Shown one piece after another: positions 62,640 through 64,000 of a stretch of 64,000 bases of DNA. Position numbers and translations under genes: made by a program. Position 1 is the stretch's first letter; every line of letters starts with the position of its first letter. This DNA comes from Macrostomum hystrix (Eukaryota; Platyhelminthes; Macrostomidae): positions 20,050,001 to 20,114,000 of the forward strand of contig CATNEN010000001.1 of assembly GCA_950097015.1 (NCBI GenBank), read 5' to 3'. The notes beneath the pieces were generated by a model that did not search any database, was not told the origin of the DNA, and saw only the letters and a program-made list of their open reading frames with translations.

Positions 62640-64000
62640 GGCAAGTCACACCCTCAGACCCTTCTATTGCTTCCGCTTTCCTGGAATACCACACCCTCAG
62701 ACCCTTCTATTGCTTCCGCTTTCCTAGAATACCACACCCTCAGACCCTTCTATTGCTTCCGCTTTCCTAGAATACCACACCCTCAGACCCTTCTATCGCT
62801 TCCGCTTTCCTAGAATACCACACCCTCAGACCCTTCTATTGCTTCCGCTTTCCTAGAATACCACACCCTCAGACCCTTCTATTGCTTCCGCTTTCCTGGA
62901 ATACCACACCCTCAGACCCTTCTATTGCTTCCGCTTTCCTGGAATGTCTCACCCTCAGACCCTTCTATTTCTTCCGCTTTCCTGGAATGTCTCACCCTCA
63001 GACCCTTCTATTGCTTCCGCTTTCCTAGAATACCACACCCTCAGACCCTTCTATTGCTTCCGCTTTCCTAGAATACCACACCCTCAGACCCTTCTATTGC
63101 TTCCGCTTTCCTAGAATACCACACCCTCAGACCCTTCTATTTCTTCCGCTTTCCTGGAATGTCTCACCCTCAGACCCTTCTATTGCTTCCGCTTTCCTAG
63201 AATACCACACCCTCAGACCCTTCTATTGCTTCCGCTTTCCTAGAATACCACACCCTCAGACCCTTCTATTGCTTCCGCTTTCCTGGAATACCACACCCTC
63301 AGACCCTTCTATTGCTTCCGCTTTCCTAGAATACCACACCCTCAGACCCTTCTATTGCTTCCGCTTTCCTAGAATACCACACCCTCAGACCCTTCTATTG
63401 CTTCCGCTTTCCTGGAATACCACACCCTCAGACCCTTCTATTGCTTCCGCTTTCCTAGAATACCACACCCTCAGACCCTTCTATTGCTTCCGCTTTCCTA
63501 GAATACCACACCCTCAGACCCTTCTATTGCTTCCGCTTTCCTGGAATACCACACCCTCAGACCCTTCTATTGCTTCCGCTTTCCTAGAATACCACACCCT
63601 CAGACCCTTCTATTGCTTCCGCTTTCCTAGAATACCACACCCTCAGACCCTTCTATTGCTTCCGCTTTCCTAGAATACCACACCCTCAGACCCTTCTATT
63701 GCTTCCGCTTTCCTAGAATACCACACACTCAAACCCTTCTATTGCTTCCGCTTTCCTTGAATGTCTCACCCTCAGACACTTCTATTGCTTCCGCTTTCCT
63801 AGAATACCACACACTCAGACCCTTCCATTGCTTCCGCTTTCCTAGAATACCACACCCTCAGACCTTTCTATTGCTTCCGCTTTCCTGGAATGTCTCACCC
63901 TCAGACCCTTCTATTGCTTCCGCTTTCCTAGAATACCACACCCTCAGACCTTTCTATTGCTTCCGCTTTCCTGGAATGTCTCACCCTCAGACTCTTCTAT
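62640..64000 (+). repeat. 43-bp minisatellite, continues past the window end
   Basis: The unit contains ACCCTCAGACCCTTCTATTG and CTTCCGCTTTCC, with the variable part AGAATACCAC or GGAATGTCTC. About 32 copies. Downstream of TPRKB. Confidence 0.97.

Overview
This is a window of nuclear DNA from an invertebrate animal. Its genes are split by GT-AG introns, most with GTGAG-type donors. Exons are GC-rich with C/G-ending codons, while the non-coding sequence is AT-rich. The gene content is metazoan: an endophilin-B BAR protein, a transmembrane (MACIT-type) collagen, an hnRNP Q/R (SYNCRIP) homologue, two gamma-glutamylcyclotransferase-like paralogues and the KEOPS subunit TPRKB/Cgi121. The phylum cannot be fixed from sequence alone. 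A SINE fragment resembling the tRNA-SINE central domains of marine invertebrates makes a spiralian or similar lineage plausible. No bacterial, CRISPR or organelle features are visible.

Layout: 1-1136 (+) holds internal exons of endophilin-B. 4533-33903 (-) is a 15-exon transmembrane collagen whose 1.5 kb of coding sequence is spread over 29 kb. 34-35 kb is a large ATC/ATT microsatellite. 37280-43024 (-) is a complete five-exon SYNCRIP-like gene. 43659-44043 is a tRNA-derived SINE with a perfect 14-bp target-site duplication. 46579-48252 is an apparently intact Tc1/mariner-class transposon with 161-bp inverted repeats. 51198-53003 and 55987-57448 (-) are the tandem GGCT-like genes. 58566-59258 (-) is an unrecognised 230-codon gene. 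60137-60778 is a MITE. 61149-62403 (+) is two-exon TPRKB.

About half of the window (my tally is roughly 30 of 64 kb) is tandem repeat: about 30 separate arrays, mostly minisatellites with units of 14-47 bp, each with its own sequence. Nearly every intron longer than about 190 bp contains an array. All four SYNCRIP introns, ten of fourteen collagen introns, the TPRKB intron, the GGCT-B intron and endophilin intron 1 have one. Introns without an array are mostly 83-189 bp; the one long exception is GGCT-A intron 1. The compact introns therefore look like the base state, and intron length here is set by private minisatellites. Several otherwise unrelated arrays share a unit boundary reading TCTAACAG followed by GT, so that each unit starts with GT, ends with AG and looks like a miniature intron. 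This is the most unusual signal in the window.
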